A stretch of 50,000 nucleotides of DNA from Cristatella mucedo (lineage: Eukaryota; Bryozoa; Phylactolaemata; Cristatellidae). This document shows positions 28,079-44,752 of this stretch, piece after piece (position 1 is the stretch's first letter; each line of letters opens with the position of its first letter). The stretch lies in NCBI GenBank assembly GCA_009760855.2, contig WPIO01000270.1, forward strand, positions 1 to 50,000, given 5' to 3'. Made by a program: the position numbers and the translations under genes. The notes beneath the pieces are model-generated. The model was not told where the DNA came from. It saw only the letters and a list, made by a program, of their open reading frames with translations, and did not search any database.

Positions 28079-28424
28079 CTATCAGCCCAGTATGACTTTC
28101 CTTTCACAACCTTGCTGCTGGAGCGCCATTCGACGTCCACTATGCCACTCGCCGGTTGAAAAACCCTGAGCCTGCAATCCTTTTGAGATGACTCCAATTC
28201 TATTTCCTAGTTGGGCAATTCGTTTCGGCAATTAATTACTGGCTGATATTATCCCCCCGCTCTTCATCATCTATGTGGCAGACACTTGAGCTTTTGCGGC
28301 GGCTTTAACGAAACGTCTAACCGGGCACAGATATAACATCGCCGGCCTCGCCCCTAGCGATCGACTACTTCCTACCGGAACTGCCTTTGGCTTTAAGTTA
28401 CCCGGATGTTACTGACTTCAAGCC

Positions 28425-28592
28425 CCCAGTTCACAGCACTGGTGCACGGTGCTCAAACCTCCCGACCCAGAGGTCAGGGGTTTGAGCTCCTCAGCAGGCG
28501 ATCTTGTATTGCCACCGACACGCTGGTGGCGCTAGCAGTCGAGGCACTTCTGACGCTACATATAGATTAGGCTGTTCAATCGGCTAAACATT
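28425..28592 (+). mobile_element. SINE family 2, diverged
   Basis: B-box-like GGGGTTTGAGCTCC at 28477-28490, body gcaggcgatcttgtattgcc and end taggctgttcaatcggcta. Confidence 0.55.
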
Positions 28593-29156
28593 CACGTCCT
28601 TAAGCGAGCTGACCTTCACAGAAAATGCAACAGGAAACACCAGGTACCTGGTAACTGAATTGTGCAATGGAACTCGGCCGGTTCGCTGCGGCCACGGGAA
28701 AGACGACTCTAAGGTGAAATCGCCATAGCGATCGGATTGGCGCCCAAATCAGGCCGACAACGAGGCGAAGGCAAAGGAAGATGAACGGTGAGAATTCACT
28801 CACGTCATTCATTCAATTCATTCACACTCATTCATTCACTCACAATTCTCACGAATTCAGGGTCTGATTCGGCACTTGCTGCTATGAAGTTGCTCAGCGA
28901 CTGCAAGCGCAGTAGGCGGAGAAATGCACAAGAATGCAGCCAGCAACTAACATTGAGCAAGCAGCAAACTTTAAAAATGTGATGACAGCTAACAAATTTA
29001 ACCACTGCCTTTCACGAAATTCTCGATACAGCCGTACATATATATATGTGTATGCCTGAGCCCAGCAATTGCAACAACAATAGTATACTATACAACGACT
29101 AGAACAACAGGTCGTTGGACTGAATAATCGTGCCCTGCTTCCTCCGTTTCCGCCCA
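28593..29156. other. Region downstream of paralogue A, 3' UTR expected here
   Basis: No AATAAA or ATTAAA on the minus strand was found close to the stop. An ATTC-rich, partly palindromic patch lies at 28790-28860. Confidence 0.4.
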
Positions 29157-35360
<6,204 letters not shown>

Positions 35361-35761
35361 GATGCCGATTTGCTGAAAATCAGCCCATGCCCGGCATCGG
35401 AAATAAGCTCACAACGATCGAGCAAGGTCAAGCAAGGTCACTCGGTCCAACGATTGCAGACCGAGCGAGAGCGGGCGAGCTGAGCCGCCAGTCAGCGATC
35501 GTATTCAGCGCTAGTTGCTCTCCTTGTGGCGGCTAAGGCTTGCATCTCGCATCTCTCGCGCGAGCGTCGAAACCTTTGAAAGCTTTCAGCTCGAGGCTCC
35601 GAGTGCTGACGTCGGTCAGCATTACTCGAATCGAGGCTGCCCTATGACCTCGCAACGCCTGTCATCGGGCCGCGACGGCCATTGGCTGAGCGCCCCGAAA
35701 TTCGATAAACGCTCGCTGACGTACATTGCACAGCCTGCTTTCGCTGGTCATATGATGACGT

Positions 35762-35996
35762 ATGCCTTCTTATGCGTGCTGACACTGTGCATGCTGCCAC
35801 TAACCACATTTGTATGCTGACCCTGTGCATGTCACCCCTAACCATATTATTCATTTTGTTTGTTTTTCAAGCATGCTTTTACTTACCATTCAATTGCATT
35901 TCCCTTTGCAGCAAATGTAAAGCGCCTAGAAAGAGATCAAGTTCTCTGAGGGCGCTTTATCAAGTGCATTATTATTATTATTATTATTATTATTAC
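35762..35996 (+). mobile_element. LINE family I, 3' end
   Basis: Complete 3' UTR, hairpin and (ATT)9 tail with little decay. It lies upstream of the paralogue A start exon, antisense to that gene. Confidence 0.85.
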
Positions 35997-36020
35997 GTGT
36001 AACTGTACATAAGTCTTCGC

Positions 36021-36155
36021 AGGTTTGGCGCCGCGGTTAAGACGCTCACCCCGACCAGGGCCTGGGCGAGCTCGCGGGCTTGAGCCCCGTGAAATATGTG
36101 AAGCGCCTGAATTGAGATTAAGCTCTCCTAAGGAGCTATGCAAATGAATTACATA
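36021..36155 (+). mobile_element. SINE family 1 (tRNA head, LINE-like tail)
   Basis: Head with A-box-like GGCGCCGCGGTTAAGACGC and B-box-like GGGCTTGAGCCCC. The 3' part (atgtgaagcgcctgaattga, gattaagctctcc) resembles the LINE family I hairpin end and finishes atgcaaatgaattacatata. Confidence 0.75.
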
Positions 36156-36368
36156 TAAATTATCTCAACTAAAAGCAGCTATAGTCAGACGTAAGTTGGT
36201 AGTTTTTCGATAGAGAGTCAGGGCAATTCCTGGGGGCGGCGCCCCGCCGTTTCGTGAGCAGATCGTGCTCGTCGGATGGCCGAGTGCTTCGGCCGACGGC
36301 AAAGGGCGACTCCGGGAATCGCGCGAGACCCGCCCGCAGCTTCGCGCACAGTCGCGCCGAGCTCTTAC

Positions 36369-36700
36369 CTAGCGGTGACTGGTGACACGGCTCCGGCCCG
36401 GCGGCGGAGGCTCAGGGCGGAGTGAGCGCCGCTGCGCCTCTGACGACCCGTGCGCGCGCAAAGCACCTCCTGGCACGGAGACTTTCTCAAGTTCCCCTTT
36501 GGGGAGGGGGTGCGGGCGCAGTACCCGTCGCAAGGCGTCGCAAGTCTCCGTCGCGTTCGTGGGTGGTCACGAGGCGGGGCCGCGGTATGGTGGTCACGTG
36601 ACCCACAAGGACCAAGCAACAGCACAGCGGAGGCGGCTACGGATGGCAGCGGCGAGGGAGCGGTGGACGGTAGCCGTTCGCGCGTGACCGCCGCCGCGCT
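36369..36700 (-). other. Candidate 5' UTR exon and promoter region of paralogue A
   Basis: On the minus strand a strong donor (CTAG|GTAAGAG) at 36369/36368 closes a GC-rich stretch. Spliced to the acceptor before the paralogue A start exon, it places an in-frame TAG five codons before the ATG (12 nt of leader lie between), supporting that ATG as the true start. The exon's 5' limit is not visible. The GC-rich block continues to about 37.6 kb. Confidence 0.35.
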
Positions 36701-37717
36701 TACCCGGCTCCAAAGGGCGTCGCCGCGACCGCCGCCGCCGCGGCGACGCTGAGGCGACGAGCAGCGGTCGCGATTCGACGCGCTGCCTGCGCAGCAGCGC
36801 GAGGCGGAGGCGCGAAACCTCAGTCTGCACTGCGCGACCTCACGCGGCGGAGGCGGCGGCGGTCAGGGACGACAGCTGTGGGCGTCCGCAGGCACTCCCA
36901 CGCCTGCGGCAGCGGCGGCGGCGGCAGCGGCGGCGCACTAATTCAAAGCCGCGTCGGCCATTCCGCGTCAGTAGGCCCGTGGCTGAACGACGGTAACTTA
37001 CAGCGTGCGGTCAACTGGTCGCCCTGGTCGTCGTATGCCCCCCTGCGGACGGTCGCGCGAGCGGCGACCGGCGATGATGACGGCAGCAGCCGACTGCAAG
37101 CGTAGCCGTCGCTCAACATGGCGGAGTCGCATCCGCCGTGGCGGCATTCGCTCGGGGCCATTCGCCCGCCGACCCGGCCAACCAGCGTGCGGTTGGAGAG
37201 GGGGGAGGGCGGGGCGGTGCTGCGGTCATCAATAGCGAGCTTAGAAAAGCAATCCCTTCATTGTCCGCGAGTCGGTCACCTTGTCGGCCACTGGCCGACG
37301 GGCGGCGCTCGTTCTCGCCCCCTGGCGGCAGCGGGGAGCGCGCGCTCTCAGCTGCGCCAGTCGCGCGCGCGCGCGCGCGAGCTGCGCACGCGGCCACCGG
37401 ACGACGCTCGGCGACGCGTTCGCTGGCTTTCCCTCTACCGAGCGAACGCGTCGCTGGCGACGCGGCGGCGAGCGCGTTGCTCGCGCGGCCGACTCCGCGA
37501 AGACGCTCGCAGCTCGCTCGACTGCTGTTCGATGCGTGCGCTCACCGCGTGACCCGTACTCGCCGCACGCGCGTGGAGAAACCCCGGTCACGTTCGGCGT
37601 CGACGCGGCGCTTCGATCGGCAGGCTTTCTCGAAGCGCCGCAGGCTGGCGATTGCGGTATCGATGATGAGACATTTGCGTAGCGCACTAAAAGAACCGGC
37701 TCTAAGAGAGCCAGCCG

Positions 37718-37804
<87 letters not shown>

Positions 37805-38937
37805 GGCGCTTGACGTAGGGCTGGAGAGGACCAGCCGCCCGACTTGGCCTGCGTCGGCGGCGGCCAAGTCGAGCGGCTGCGTCGTCTCGCGACGTCGCGT
37901 CGCGCTCTGCAGGACTTCGACGTGGCCGCCAGTATGCTTGGCTGCCGCTGCGACAGGCGGACGATGCACGTGCTGGAGAAGCGATTGGTTTCCCGAGACG
38001 TCTGGCCGCGAGCATCTCATCGAAGCCAGGCGATCGCAACGTTTCAGCAGCGGCTAAAGCTGCTTCCGCTTACGCCTGGGCAGATCCGGCCAGAGCCGGT
38101 CGTCGGCAGCTCGGCTGTGTAGATTTATTGTGCGTGGGCATGCATGCATTGCGTACACGCATCGCTCAGTGTCGTTGCACCCGGCGGCTGACGTCAGCTA
38201 GATGCGGGTAGGCATGCGCAGCTCTCCAATGTACTTGTCGCCGCTGCGAATGTGGACTGACCATGACCTTGATGTGCTGGGCGCTCCGGGCTGCTGATGC
38301 TGCTGCGTTCGGCTGCATGCAGTTTTGCGTCGCCCGAAAGAGCATTTACATAATTCTGCGGCTGTCATTGTTAATTTACGGCAGGTTTGGCTTTCGTCTG
38401 TCCAAAGGAAAGAAAACAGAGAGAGAAACGACGAGACCCATCAAGCGCCAAGTTTTACTCTGCATCCGATTGGAGGTAACGCATTGAGACGAGTGAGTGA
38501 GGAGTTAGACGAGCTAGTCACGTGATACTGCGAAATACACGCCGTACAGACAGGCTACGATTCAGTTTGAAAATGCTACGATTCAGTTTGAAAAGAAGTT
38601 GTGACAACTTTGTGGTCGATCAATAGTGAAACGTGCTTGTGCTTAGTCTGATTTTTCAAAGCAACTTGGAACCTCCTCATTTACAAAAATCTGCTAGCTT
38701 ATCGACGTCAGCATGCTCGAACCCCATCAGCCCTGCTCCCATGGCCCTTGATATCTAGTTTAGCAGCATAAACTGTGAAGGTAATCATTACGCGTCACTT
38801 GTTGTGCTTATGCTGCGTAGATACGCTTATTGCGCTTGTTAAACATGAGTTTACCAAATAGCCAGATTCTCTCTCTTGCTGATGCTATTACTGAGCATGA
38901 TATAAGGTTTAACTACCATTATACGCATCATTATACT
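36700..38937. other. GC-rich block upstream of paralogue A
   Basis: From 36.7 to 37.7 kb it is CpG-rich with many long open frames that have no family signature, typical of a promoter island. A minus-strand ATG frame (37125 to a donor at about 36998) could be an alternative first exon, but it does not join the start exon in frame. Confidence 0.4.
37719..37803 (+). repeat. (CT)n microsatellite
   Basis: 85 bp of CT with one break near 37733. Confidence 0.95.
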
Positions 38938-39171
38938 GCATGATAATTAAACCTTACAATGATACTTATAATACTACTTATACTACTACTATATACTATA
39001 TATATATATATATGCATTTTCTATTTATATATATATATACTATATATATATATACTATATACTACTACTACTTAAAATAATTATAATGATAAATATTTAT
39101 AATAATAATACTTATTTTATTATGTTATTATTATAAGTATTTATCATTATTTTAAGGTTTAGTTATCATGC
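38938..39171. mobile_element. AT-rich MITE-like element with inverted ends
   Basis: The left end GCATGATAATTAAACCTTA and the right end (complement GCATGATAACTAAACCTTA) form terminal inverted repeats of roughly 35 bp. They enclose ACT/TA-rich simple sequence. A further inverted copy of AAGGTTTAA lies just outside at about 38905. Confidence 0.5.
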
Positions 39172-39428
39172 AGGCGACGCGAAGCAGAACGACTCCTGCG
39201 CGAACACAGCGTTCGCGAACAGCGTGCTGCGCCATGACATTGCCCGAACGCCTCGGTTCAAGGCATCATGGGCATCATCATCAGCATTCGTCAGCAAAGC
39301 ACCGGCGCACATTATGAGCGCTGCATTTACGGCTTGGCTCTGTCCCGAACGTGGAGCCGCTACGGCCAGTTTGAAATACGGCCGGTCTTGACATTGCCAC
39401 CCCATTCGTAGCAGCGTCGAAGCATTTC

Positions 39429-39429
<1 letters not shown>

Positions 39430-39486
<57 letters not shown>
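39430..39486 (+). repeat. (GA)n microsatellite
   Basis: 57 bp of pure GA. Confidence 0.95.
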
Positions 39487-39488
<2 letters not shown>

Positions 39489-39594
39489 GAAGCGAAGTCT
39501 AGAGGCGCCGGAGACTCCGCAGATTCGGCGACAGACCAGTTTATCTTTCGTAGCCAGTCGTTAAACCCGACACGCAAGCTCGGGGCCTGCAGTT

Positions 39595-39743
39595 GTTATA
39601 TAATTCATTTGTACAGCGCCCCAAGAGAACTTAATCTCTATTCGGACGCTTCACACATATGCCTCGGAGCTCGAGCCCACGACCTCAGCCAGACCTCGGT
39701 CCCCGGGCGAGCGCGTTAACCGCTGGACCAAGCCGGCTCGGTG
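39595..39743 (-). mobile_element. SINE family 1
   Basis: On the minus strand a tRNA-like head (TGGTCCAGCGGTTAACGCG, B box GGGCTCGAGCTCC), then gtgtgaagcgtccgaataga, gattaagttctctt and acaaatgaattatataac. Confidence 0.8.
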
Positions 39744-40734
39744 CGGGTATCGACTCTCAAGTATCTCACTCAACATTCACCGCGCTGTTCTGGCTTACTC
39801 TGTGTAGCCCGGACGCGCAGCAACGCGGCCTCATGCGAGCACTTCCGCTTTCAGTAGGCTGCAACTGCGGCCGCCCGTAAAGCAAAGCGCTCGCAGCCAT
39901 TATATGACCTGTCAGAAGTACCACGACCTAACCGCTAGCGCTACTGCTTGGGCAGCGCTTGCCGCTCGGTCGCTGTTTCGACTTCGCGCGGTCAGAGGCT
40001 CATCCAATCGAGAGCGGTCACTCTCGCGTGGCGCCGCCGCACCGAAATTGCTCGGCGGACAAGAGCGGCGAGCCGGAAGTGAGAGCTGGAAGCCGGAAGC
40101 ATCGACGCCGTTGGCCAGATTCGCGCGTCCTCTGTGAGGTCCGTCCGCCGGTGGCATACTTTGTGTGACGACTCAAGAATCTTTAGAATGTTGAAATGCC
40201 GAGTTTTCCGGACGGTGGTAGTGGTGGGTAGGGGGGTCTAATACAAGGTAACGAAGGCAAAGTAAACAACGAAGGTAAAGTGAAAAAGTAACGCTGAAAA
40301 TGGAGCGGCGAAAACAGAGGGCCCGGCGGCCTCCGATCAGCGAGACGGGAGCCTGCAATTCAATTGAGCGCTGCAGCGTCGTCCGCCACGCGAAGCTGCG
40401 TCGTCTGCCACTGGACTCGAGCCCGAAAAGCACGAGCCCGCTCTCTGGAAACGGCGGCGGGAATGCGGAGGTACAGTCACGCCGGCCCCCTGCCTCCTAC
40501 CCCCCACCCCGCGGCGCTTCCGCAGCCGCTGCCCAGCCACCGCCCAATCGCCGCACGGCTGGCGCGAGGTGGACGCTCTTCGCACCAGGAGTTGACCGCG
40601 AGCGGAGCGAGCTGGAAGCTCCACGCGGCTCCTCTCGAGAAAGTCACATCCGGGCGCACGGCGACTCGACGCGAATCTCGATATCTCCTCGACGACGGTT
40701 GCGCAAGGCCGACAGCTGATCGTCCGTCGGCTGC
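39744..40734. other. GC-rich region downstream of paralogue B
   Basis: Long overlapping open frames without recognisable domains. Possibly 3' UTR of paralogue B near its right edge. Confidence 0.4.
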
Positions 40735-40790
40735 TCGATCAGAGCGCGGCGGCGGCGGCGGCGCCGCCGCCGCCGCCGCGCTCTGATCGA
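40735..40790. repeat. Perfect 56-bp palindrome, GC-rich
   Basis: Each 28-bp arm runs TCGATCAGAGCGCGG followed by GGC repeats, and the centre is GGCGCC. The arms match without a mismatch or spacer. It lies 139-194 bp beyond the stop codon of paralogue B, so it could be in its 3' UTR. Confidence 0.9.
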
Positions 40791-40928
40791 CGGCGCCACC
40801 GCGAGCCCGGCGAACATGGCGAACGACGCCAGACAGATAGACGGGACGTGCGCGTTTCGACAAACTTTATGACGAACGCGTTATGATGCCGTCGGCGGCG
40901 GCCGCGGCTCGGTCCGAGCGGCCGCCGG

Positions 40929-43920
40929 CTAAGCGATCGAGGCGGCGACCCTGGTTTCGGTTTCTCGGCCGATCGAGTTTCCGGTGACCCCGGACTGAGT
41001 ATGGCGATCGACCGAGTTTCCGGTGACCTCGGACTGAGTATGGTGGTTGATCGAGTATGCGGTGACCCTGGACTCGGTATCTCGGCCGACCGAGTTTCCG
41101 GTGACCCCGGACTGAGTATCTCGGCCGATCGCCGAGCCGTTCCTGGCGCTTCTCTCGTGCTCTGTCCAGTCGCCGGTGGGGGCAGCGAGGCTGGTCACAC
41201 GACTGCCGGCGGTCATTGAGGTAGACACCATAGAAAGCTGGGCCTCATTGAATCCCGCGCCGGCGACTGCAGCTGCTGGCACTATCAGGAACGTGAGACC
41301 GGCACCGCTTCGGATGGAGCGGTACTGCAGCACGGCGTCGGCGATCAGGACGCCCGAGATCGACAGGGCGAAAAACTAAAACTCGCGTGCCACCGCGAGG
41401 GCATCGAAACGACTGCAAGCCGGCGGCACTCATGAGCAGCCGCGTAGTAGCTGCGCCTATCCTGCAAGATGGCGTTGTCGCTTTGGCCGCCGTCGGCGCA
41501 CCGCTGAGTTCGCACGCAAGGGTTAGGGGCTGCGGCGGCGGCGGCGGAAGCAGCAGCAGCGGAAGCAGCAGCAGCAGCGGACGCAGCAACAACGGAAGTA
41601 GCAGGAGGAGCGAAAGTAGCAGCAGCGGCAGCTGCGCCGGCTGCACGGGGCAAGTGCCTCCGGCCTTCCGGTAAAAAAATCGGAGGCAACGAACTTTACA
41701 GCGAGCCGAGCCGAGCCACGGGTGCAGCGCCCTTTATTTAAGCCAATTAAACTTCACCTCGCAAGCCTAAAACGGTGCACCCGTTTTCCCGACCCTAACC
41801 TATAGTGAGCCTGAAATGGCGCCGTTTTCCTCTAAGCCGTTTTCATTTCGTTATTGTATAACGGCGTAGTGCTATTCCGGCCGAGAGGTTTCATCGGAAG
41901 CTCTATCAATAAAAGCAGGTGGCGCGGCTTGACTCAGAGTTGAGTCGGAATCGAACAAAGACGTACGTTAAGTAGAAAATAAGTAGCTCTCAGCCTCACG
42001 GCTGCGTCGCCTGCTGGGTGCTTTGAAGCAGGCACGTGCGCGCCGCCGCTAACGACTCGTATTCACCTAAGCTAAGCGTAGCGTCAGTCAGCAGAAACAC
42101 AGCTGCTGCTGGCGAGCGGGAGGACCGCCGTCGCGAAGACGCCGAGGCGCCCCGCAAGACGTACCGCTCAGCCCGCACAATTGGCCACGCGCGAGCACCC
42201 GACGCACTGCAGCCTGGCAGTATCCGCCGACTGGGCGGATTAATGGTTAATGAACGGTCGCGCGGGTAAAACTCGATCGGCTACCGGCCGGCGCCGTTGC
42301 TTGCCTGCCTCGAACTTGCCGCGGCAGTGTGAGGAGCTGCGCAATGCCGCCGGCGGTCAAGCGGCCTCTCGTCAACGTTAGCCAAGCTCAAGGCGAACGA
42401 CGCAGCAAACGCTCGAAACGGCGAGCACATCACGGCTGGTGGACCGGAGCGGCCCGCCTTCGCGCGTCGCTCGGCAGCGTCGGCAGCCGGGCGCGGCATT
42501 TCCGCCCGCTGGAGCGGCGGCGGCGGCAGGGCGGGAGCGGCGGCGGCACGCACCGCGTAAAGACCTTGAGGTCCGTAGTAATTCCCGGCGGCGTTTAAGA
42601 CGCTCGTTCCGATGAAAAATGCAGCGTTGACCGAGGCGCTCAGCAGCACCTAGGGAGGAAAGCAGCAGGACCGGATGTAGCCGCAGCCCGACCACCTGAC
42701 CGGATGTAGCCGCAGCCCGACCACCTGACCGCGGAGCCGCCGACCACCTGACTGCGGCAGCGGCAGCAGCGGCAGCAGCAGCAGCAGCGCTGCAGCGGAG
42801 AGTGACAAGCGGCAGGATGGCAGGTTTGCTCTGTTCTTAGCATGGTGGCAGAGTGTCGGGTCAGCTGCACCCCAATAGCCTACTACGTCGGCGGCAGTCA
42901 ACGAAGAGGAACAGCGGACCCAGCTATGCGCTTAGAGATTCTCCGGGGCCAGGATCGGCCATGTCGGTCATGGGCTGTCGCGTGACCTTCTGTGATTGTT
43001 AGTACAGTCAGTGCCTGCCGTATTGTCGTTGCATTACCGTTGGTTGTGCGTGACTGCTCGCGCAAACGAAATGGCGGGGCTGCACGAAACAAAAGATATA
43101 GGAGCACGGTCGGCCACAGGAGGCAATCGGCTGTGCCGAGACAGTCCGCTACGAATGCGGCGGCAGGGGGCGGAAGCAGGGGAAGTAGTGGACGTCTTTT
43201 TCTGACTTATGATGTATAATATATTATTATGATGTATAATAAATTACAAATGAGTTATGTAAATACAATTCATGTATATAAATACGGTTTATTTGTATAG
43301 CACTTTGAGAGACTTAATCTCCACCTATTCGGGAGATTCGCCACGGGGCTTGACCTTACGACCTCGGTCATCGACTTCATTTACCTCAATCTCAAGTCGT
43401 GGAAGGCGAGAAAATTCACTCTCCTGGACCAAACTAAAGCGGCTGCTCGTTGGGCAGGACGCTTAGCGAGCAGCCCCGCGCGGTAACGGAGCTACCGCTG
43501 CGCTCGCGAGAAACTCGGGCGAAACCGGCCCGCAAGCGGCGCCCGCGCGCGAGTTCGCGCGCAGCTCGAATGACGAGGGCGACTTACGCAGAGCGGCAAG
43601 TTGTAGGGCGTGCGTTCGAGGACGCCGGTGAGGTTCAGCGCGAAGAGGGCGCCGCACTCGACGAGGCCGAAGGCGGACGCGAAGATGCCCCAATCGCCGG
43701 CGACGCTTTGGGCGACCGCCGCGCACGCCAAGGTGGCCAAGCAAAGCGCCTGCATCCGGAGAAAGGGAGGGAGAGACGGCAGCGACTGCAGTAAATCTTC
43801 ATTCGCCGCATGCTGGCGCGGCGGCGGCGGCAGAGCTGGGGCTGCGAGCCTCGCCGCTCGCCGTCGGGCATGGCGTCAACGCGCATGCGCGCGCAAACGC
43901 TCGGCGAGAGGATAGAGAGC

Positions 43921-43954
<34 letters not shown>

Positions 43955-44050
43955 CAGACAGACAGACGAGGACAGAGAGAGAGAGAAACTGAGAGAGGCA
44001 GAGACGGAGGCAGCAACAGAGACAAAGACAGAGACAGAGAGACGGGGAGT

Positions 44051-44149
<99 letters not shown>

Positions 44150-44211
44150 ACACACACACACATAGAGAGACAGAGACAGACAGACAGACAGAGACAGACA
44201 GACAGAAAGAC

Positions 44212-44258
<47 letters not shown>

Positions 44259-44299
44259 CAGAGAGAGACAGAGACAGAGAGAGAGAGAGGGAGGGAGAG

Positions 44300-44392
<93 letters not shown>

Positions 44393-44752
44393 TAGACAGA
44401 CAGACAGACAGACAGACGGACAGACAGACGGAGCCCAGATACAGACGAGAAGACGCGTGCTGACTGAAGGACGAAGACGAGGCGCGGAGAGGCGGGAAAG
44501 CGGCCTCGCAGCCACGCCCGCGCGGAGCGAGCGAGCGGGCGAGCGGTGGCCAAGCCGTGCGCCGCGTCGTCAGTCTCAAGCACAGGCCGCGACCCCGCCT
44601 GACGTGACGTCGAGACGGCCGGAGCGAGAGGCTCCACGGGCGGGAGCTGCCGCGGCCGCCGCCACGCTAAGCTCAGGCCGTGACAGCGAGACCATTTCAG
44701 CCACTTTCAGCGATCCGTGCGCGCTCCTGAGGTATTCGAGCCTGCAGCGTGG
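40929..44752 (-). CDS. Paralogue B: MARVEL-type four-transmembrane protein with repeat tail; start exon not found
   Basis: Exons in transcript order: 44752-44693 (60 nt as drawn, EYLRSAHGSLKVAEM motif), 43749-43588 (162), 42649-42554 (96), 41375-40929 (447, with stop), all phase 0. The 162-nt exon shares 23 of 54 residues with paralogue A, including W-G-x-F, the second-helix E-C and RxPYNxPL. The third-helix exon has 32 codons in both genes. The last exon begins FFALSISGVLIADAVLQYR, matching helix 4 of A. The tail is about 120 residues, far longer than in A, and includes a 13-residue tandem repeat. The first listed exon has a weak donor (GTCTCG). Its 5' end is set at an upstream AG, and no ATG is visible, so the N-terminus is incomplete. 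Exact membrane function is unknown. Confidence 0.68.
40957..41135 (-). repeat. 39-bp tandem repeat inside the paralogue B tail
   Basis: The motif ccggtgac recurs at 40981, 41020, 41059 (as gcggtgac) and 41098, a constant 39-bp period. Read on the minus strand it encodes about four units of GRDTQSGVTGNSV, in the frame that continues from the fourth membrane helix. The period is a multiple of three, so the frame is preserved. Confidence 0.8.
43284..43455 (-). mobile_element. SINE family 1, older copy
   Basis: Minus-strand head (TTTGGTCCAGGAGAGTG), a degenerate B box and the tail ggagattaagtctctcaaag with gctatacaaataaaccg. In the intron after the 162-nt exon of paralogue B. Confidence 0.65.
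43911..44433 (+). repeat. Compound GA/GACA/TA microsatellite, 0.5 kb
   Basis: Successive blocks of GA, CA, GACA, TA and again GACA. It lies in the intron of paralogue B between the EYLRS exon and the 162-nt exon. Confidence 0.95.

Noticed and set aside
36943-37161. Coding first exon for paralogue A starting MLSDGYACS
   Set aside because: Its donor leaves phase 1, which gives an early stop when joined to the known start exon. At best it is a non-coding or unrelated exon.
37118-38039. Several long frames on both strands
   Set aside because: Same GC-rich chance pattern, and the frames run through a (CT)n tract. No splice-supported exon or family motif.
37844-38122. 93-codon plus-strand frame after the (CT)n tract
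   Set aside because: No family signature, and codon use is not distinct from neighbouring non-coding GC-rich DNA.
43635-44637. Long minus-strand frames of Ser/Leu/Val/Cys repeats (also at 8.2, 9.0, 23.0, 34.8, 37.7 kb)
   Set aside because: They are translations of dinucleotide microsatellites, open in several frames at once.
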